In this document: piece after piece, positions 7,156-8,791 of the stretch
Position numbering within the stretch: position 1 is the stretch's first letter
How the letters are laid out: each line of letters opens with the position of its first letter
Source: Clostridiales bacterium
GTDB lineage: Bacteria > Bacillota > Clostridia > Oscillospirales > Ruminococcaceae
Assembly (NCBI GenBank): GCA_012799315.1
Contig: JAAZLM010000015.1
Span: forward strand, 1-8,791
DNA: 8,791 bases
Direction: 5' to 3'
The notes under the pieces: model-generated
What the model was told of the DNA's origin: nothing
The model's input: the letters and a program-made list of their open reading frames with translations, nothing else
The model's database searches: none
Position numbers and translations under genes: made by a program

Positions 7156-8415
7156 TTAATAGTCAAGCACTCGGATAGTGGATAATATAGTCATGCCACC
7201 ATCTTTTAATTTCTTGATATGTTCATCTATTTTGCCTTCCGCCATAATTGGAGTGACAAAAGCAATTTCATTCTTAGGACAATTTTTCCTAGATAATAAT
7301 GTAACTTCGCCAAATTCACGTTGAATAAGTTGCTTTGCATCGTCTTTATTTTCACATTCAGCACGAACATACTTTGCAAGTTCGGCTTCTTTATAATCTA
7401 TAAGGAAATCCTGATTTGAATCAACCCAAGTTAATGTTTGTGATGTGCCGTTTGCCTTTGCAACGTCGATAACATCCGCCACCATAGAACTAGCAGTTGG
7501 GTATTTTCCTGCGCCTTTACCGTAGAAAACTACATCACCTGTGGCATCACCCCTGACTAATATACCATTGAAAACATCGTCAACACTGGCTAGCTGACTA
7601 TCCGATGATATGAATGCTGGGCACACCATAGCAACAACATCCGATTCTTTTACTCCGTTTTTGTGAGTTGCTTTTGCCCATCCGATTAGCTTAACTGCTC
7701 CGCCCCAACTTGCAGCATACTCAACATCTTCTGCGGTAATTTTAGTGATTCCTTCAGTATATATATTCTCCGGATACACATGTCTACCGAATGCAAGCGA
7801 TGCAAGAATGCAAATTTTACGACAAGAATCGTGACCATCGACGTCGGCGGTTGGGTCACTCTCAGCATATCCAAGTTCTTGAGCAAGTGCAAGAGCTTCG
7901 TCAAAAGTCATTTTCTCCCTAATCATTTTTGTTAAAATGAAGTTTGTTGTACCATTTAATATACCTGCGATTTCGTTAATCTCATTTGCTGCTAGGCACA
8001 TATGAAGAGGCCTTATTATCGGCACACCCCCACCTACACTAGCTTCAAAGAAGAAGTTTACATTGTTTTGGCTTGCAATTTCTAGCAGTTCAGCGCCCTT
8101 AGCGGCTACAAGCTCTTTATTCGATGTTACGACGCTTTTGCCCGCTAATAAGCATGATTTGCAAAAATCATAGGCAGGATTTAGCCCGCCCATAGCCTCA
8201 ACAACTATGTCAATTTCATCATCTTTAAGTATATCATTAAAGTCCTTAGTTAACTTATCGGCATAGGGACTGTCAGGAAAATCATGCAAGTCAAGAATAT
8301 ACTTAACTTCTATTGGCTCTCCTATTTTTCTTTCTATGCTCTCTTTTGAGTTGTAGATTACTTCAACTGTGCCTGAGCCCACTACACCAAAGCCCATTAC
8401 TGCGATTTTAGACAT
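7156..8415 (-). CDS. hom: Homoserine dehydrogenase with C-terminal ACT domain
   Basis: This enzyme reduces aspartate semialdehyde to homoserine with NAD(P)H at the branch point to threonine and methionine. The 419-residue product has the nucleotide-binding GFGVVGSG (8-15), GGLNPAYDF (76-84), SNKELVAAKG (98-107), LNGTTNFI (143-150) and the catalytic segment GYAESDPTADVDGHDSCRK (172-190), where Glu175, Asp186 and Lys190 match the known Glu/Asp/Lys active-site set. The last ~80 residues form an ACT domain (KNEIAFVTP and after), the usual site of threonine feedback. I chose ATG 8415, with GGGAGG (8426-8421) 5 bases upstream and MSKIAVMGFG as the normal family start. An in-frame ATG at 8445 would add ten residues without a ribosome site. 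It is the first gene of the leftward operon, with its own promoter; the leader of about 50 bases is too short for a T-box. Confidence 0.97.
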   Translation of the reverse strand: MSKIAVMGFGVVGSGTVEVIYNSKESIERKIGEPIEVKYILDLHDFPDSPYADKLTKDFNDILKDDEIDIVVEAMGGLNPAYDFCKSCLLAGKSVVTSNKELVAAKGAELLEIASQNNVNFFFEASVGGGVPIIRPLHMCLAANEINEIAGILNGTTNFILTKMIREKMTFDEALALAQELGYAESDPTADVDGHDSCRKICILASLAFGRHVYPENIYTEGITKITAEDVEYAASWGGAVKLIGWAKATHKNGVKESDVVAMVCPAFISSDSQLASVDDVFNGILVRGDATGDVVFYGKGAGKYPTASSMVADVIDVAKANGTSQTLTWVDSNQDFLIDYKEAELAKYVRAECENKDDAKQLIQREFGEVTLLSRKNCPKNEIAFVTPIMAEGKIDEHIKKLKDGGMTILSTIRVLDY

Positions 8416-8472
8416 ATAAGCCTCCCAGAAAATAGTATTTATCATGTAAAAATATAATTTATAATTATTAGT

Positions 8473-8501
8473 AGTATATCATAATCTGTATTTGAAATCA
8501 A
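8473..8501 (-). promoter_or_regulatory. Sigma-A promoter of the hom-thrB-fucI operon
   Basis: Reading the - strand, TTGATT (8501-8496) and TATACT (8478-8473) are separated by 17 bases, and a TG one base upstream of the -10 gives an extended -10. Transcription should begin near 8466, about 50 bases before the hom start. The sequence between is very AT-rich with no clear attenuator or riboswitch. Confidence 0.75.
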
Positions 8502-8640
8502 GTGTTGAGGATGTGTATTTAGTAGCTGAACATCGCTCGCCGTAGATACATTTTCGGTATAAAACACAATACATTATGCCAAGGCTCCTCTTTCTATTGG
8601 TAGCCATAAAGAACTAGATTCCAAATGAACATTATTAAAC
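8502..8640. other. Non-coding gap between the hom promoter and the CRISPR array end
   Basis: I see no credible gene here. A 60-codon frame on the - strand runs from CRISPR sequence into this stretch, but it starts inside a spacer, crosses two repeats and has no family resemblance. I also see no clear terminator for the leftward array transcript: the best stem is an imperfect GGCT/AGCC pairing (8605-8583) with no T run after it. Confidence 0.5.
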
Positions 8641-8673
8641 ATTTCAATCCAGGTCCTTCGCATGAGGGACGAC
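8641..8673 (-). repeat. Degenerate terminal CRISPR repeat
   Basis: Compared with the intact repeat, five bases differ (8652, 8657, 8660, 8661, 8663), three in the loop region and two in the stem. In the crRNA sense these create a G-type mismatch at the stem base and an A-C mismatch inside the stem, while both repeat ends are unchanged. Decay of the last repeat is normal at the trailer end of an array. Confidence 0.9.
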
Positions 8674-8791
8674 AGAAAAATACGGTAAATTACGCATGAC
8701 AAAAGGCATTTCAATCCACGTCCCTCATAAGAGGGACGACAACTAATTGTTGCCAACTCTCTAAAACATCGTCTTATTTCAATCCACGTCC
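8641..8791 (-). CRISPR. CRISPR array, type I-C-like repeats, leader-distal end (continues beyond window)
   Basis: Three repeat units are visible: 8641-8673 (degenerate), 8708-8740 (intact, 33 bases) and 8776-8791 (cut by the window edge). The spacers are 34 bases (8674-8707) and 35 bases (8741-8775), differ from each other and show no family I can name. On the - strand the intact repeat begins GTCGTCCCTC and ends GTGGATTGAAAT, the pattern of type I-C (Cas5/7/8c) arrays. It can form a perfect 8-pair stem with a 4-base loop (8719-8738). The ATTGAAAT end and the degenerate leftmost repeat agree that transcription runs right to left, with the leader and newest spacers beyond the right edge. No cas gene is in the window, so subtype rests on the repeat alone. 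Confidence 0.95.

Noticed and set aside
8416..8445. Upstream ATG extending hom by 10 residues
   Set aside because: GGGAGG sits correctly for ATG 8415, inside the putative extension, and the family protein starts at MSKIAVMGFG.
8576..8608. Possible further, very decayed CRISPR repeat left of the terminal one
   Set aside because: By eye it matches the intact repeat at 15 of 33 positions and would leave a 32-base spacer, so the register is right. The match is scattered, the palindrome is lost and I chose the offset, so chance is not excluded.
8574..8756. 60-codon frame on the - strand
   Set aside because: It starts in a CRISPR spacer and reads through two repeats; an artefact of the array.

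Overview
The window looks like chromosomal DNA from a low-to-moderate GC Clostridia-type Firmicute. The evidence is the large single-chain PurL, the BirA with an N-terminal helix-turn-helix coupled to BioY, strong AGGAGG-type ribosome sites, consensus sigma-A promoters and the protein motif style. I cannot name a genus. Every long gene matches a known family, so most of the content is housekeeping metabolism; a CRISPR array enters at the right edge.

Left half, + strand. Positions 1-2313 hold the 3' part of purL (purine synthesis, step 4), cut by the window edge. Its synthase part looks normal, but its C-terminal glutaminase domain has lost the nucleophilic cysteine and has changes in two other conserved motifs. 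A short gap follows, carrying a long hairpin, a BirA-like operator and a consensus promoter on top of one another. These drive birA-bioY-DUF1284 (2427-4366): biotin ligase/repressor, the biotin-specific membrane subunit of an ECF transporter, and a small cysteine-rich protein of unknown function. The genes are packed tightly or overlap, and the layout predicts biotin-responsive autoregulation.

Middle and right, - strand. A hairpin at 4380-4417 separates the two convergent transcription units and probably terminates both. The leftward unit reads hom (8415-7156), thrB (7128-6238), fucI (6207-4444), with gaps of 27 and 30 bases, from one good promoter at 8501-8473. hom and thrB give homoserine and then O-phosphohomoserine for threonine. 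No thrC is present here. fucI (L-fucose isomerase) is an unexpected third gene with intact metal-binding residues.

Right end. Positions 8641-8791 are the leader-distal end of a CRISPR array with type I-C-like repeats: one degenerate terminal repeat, one perfect repeat, one repeat cut by the window edge, and two spacers of 34 and 35 bases. The array is transcribed leftward, toward hom. No cas genes or leader are visible. I found no convincing undescribed multi-gene system. The best leads are the PurL glutaminase that appears catalytically dead, the overlapping biotin control region, the DUF1284 gene in the biotin operon, and fucI in the threonine operon.
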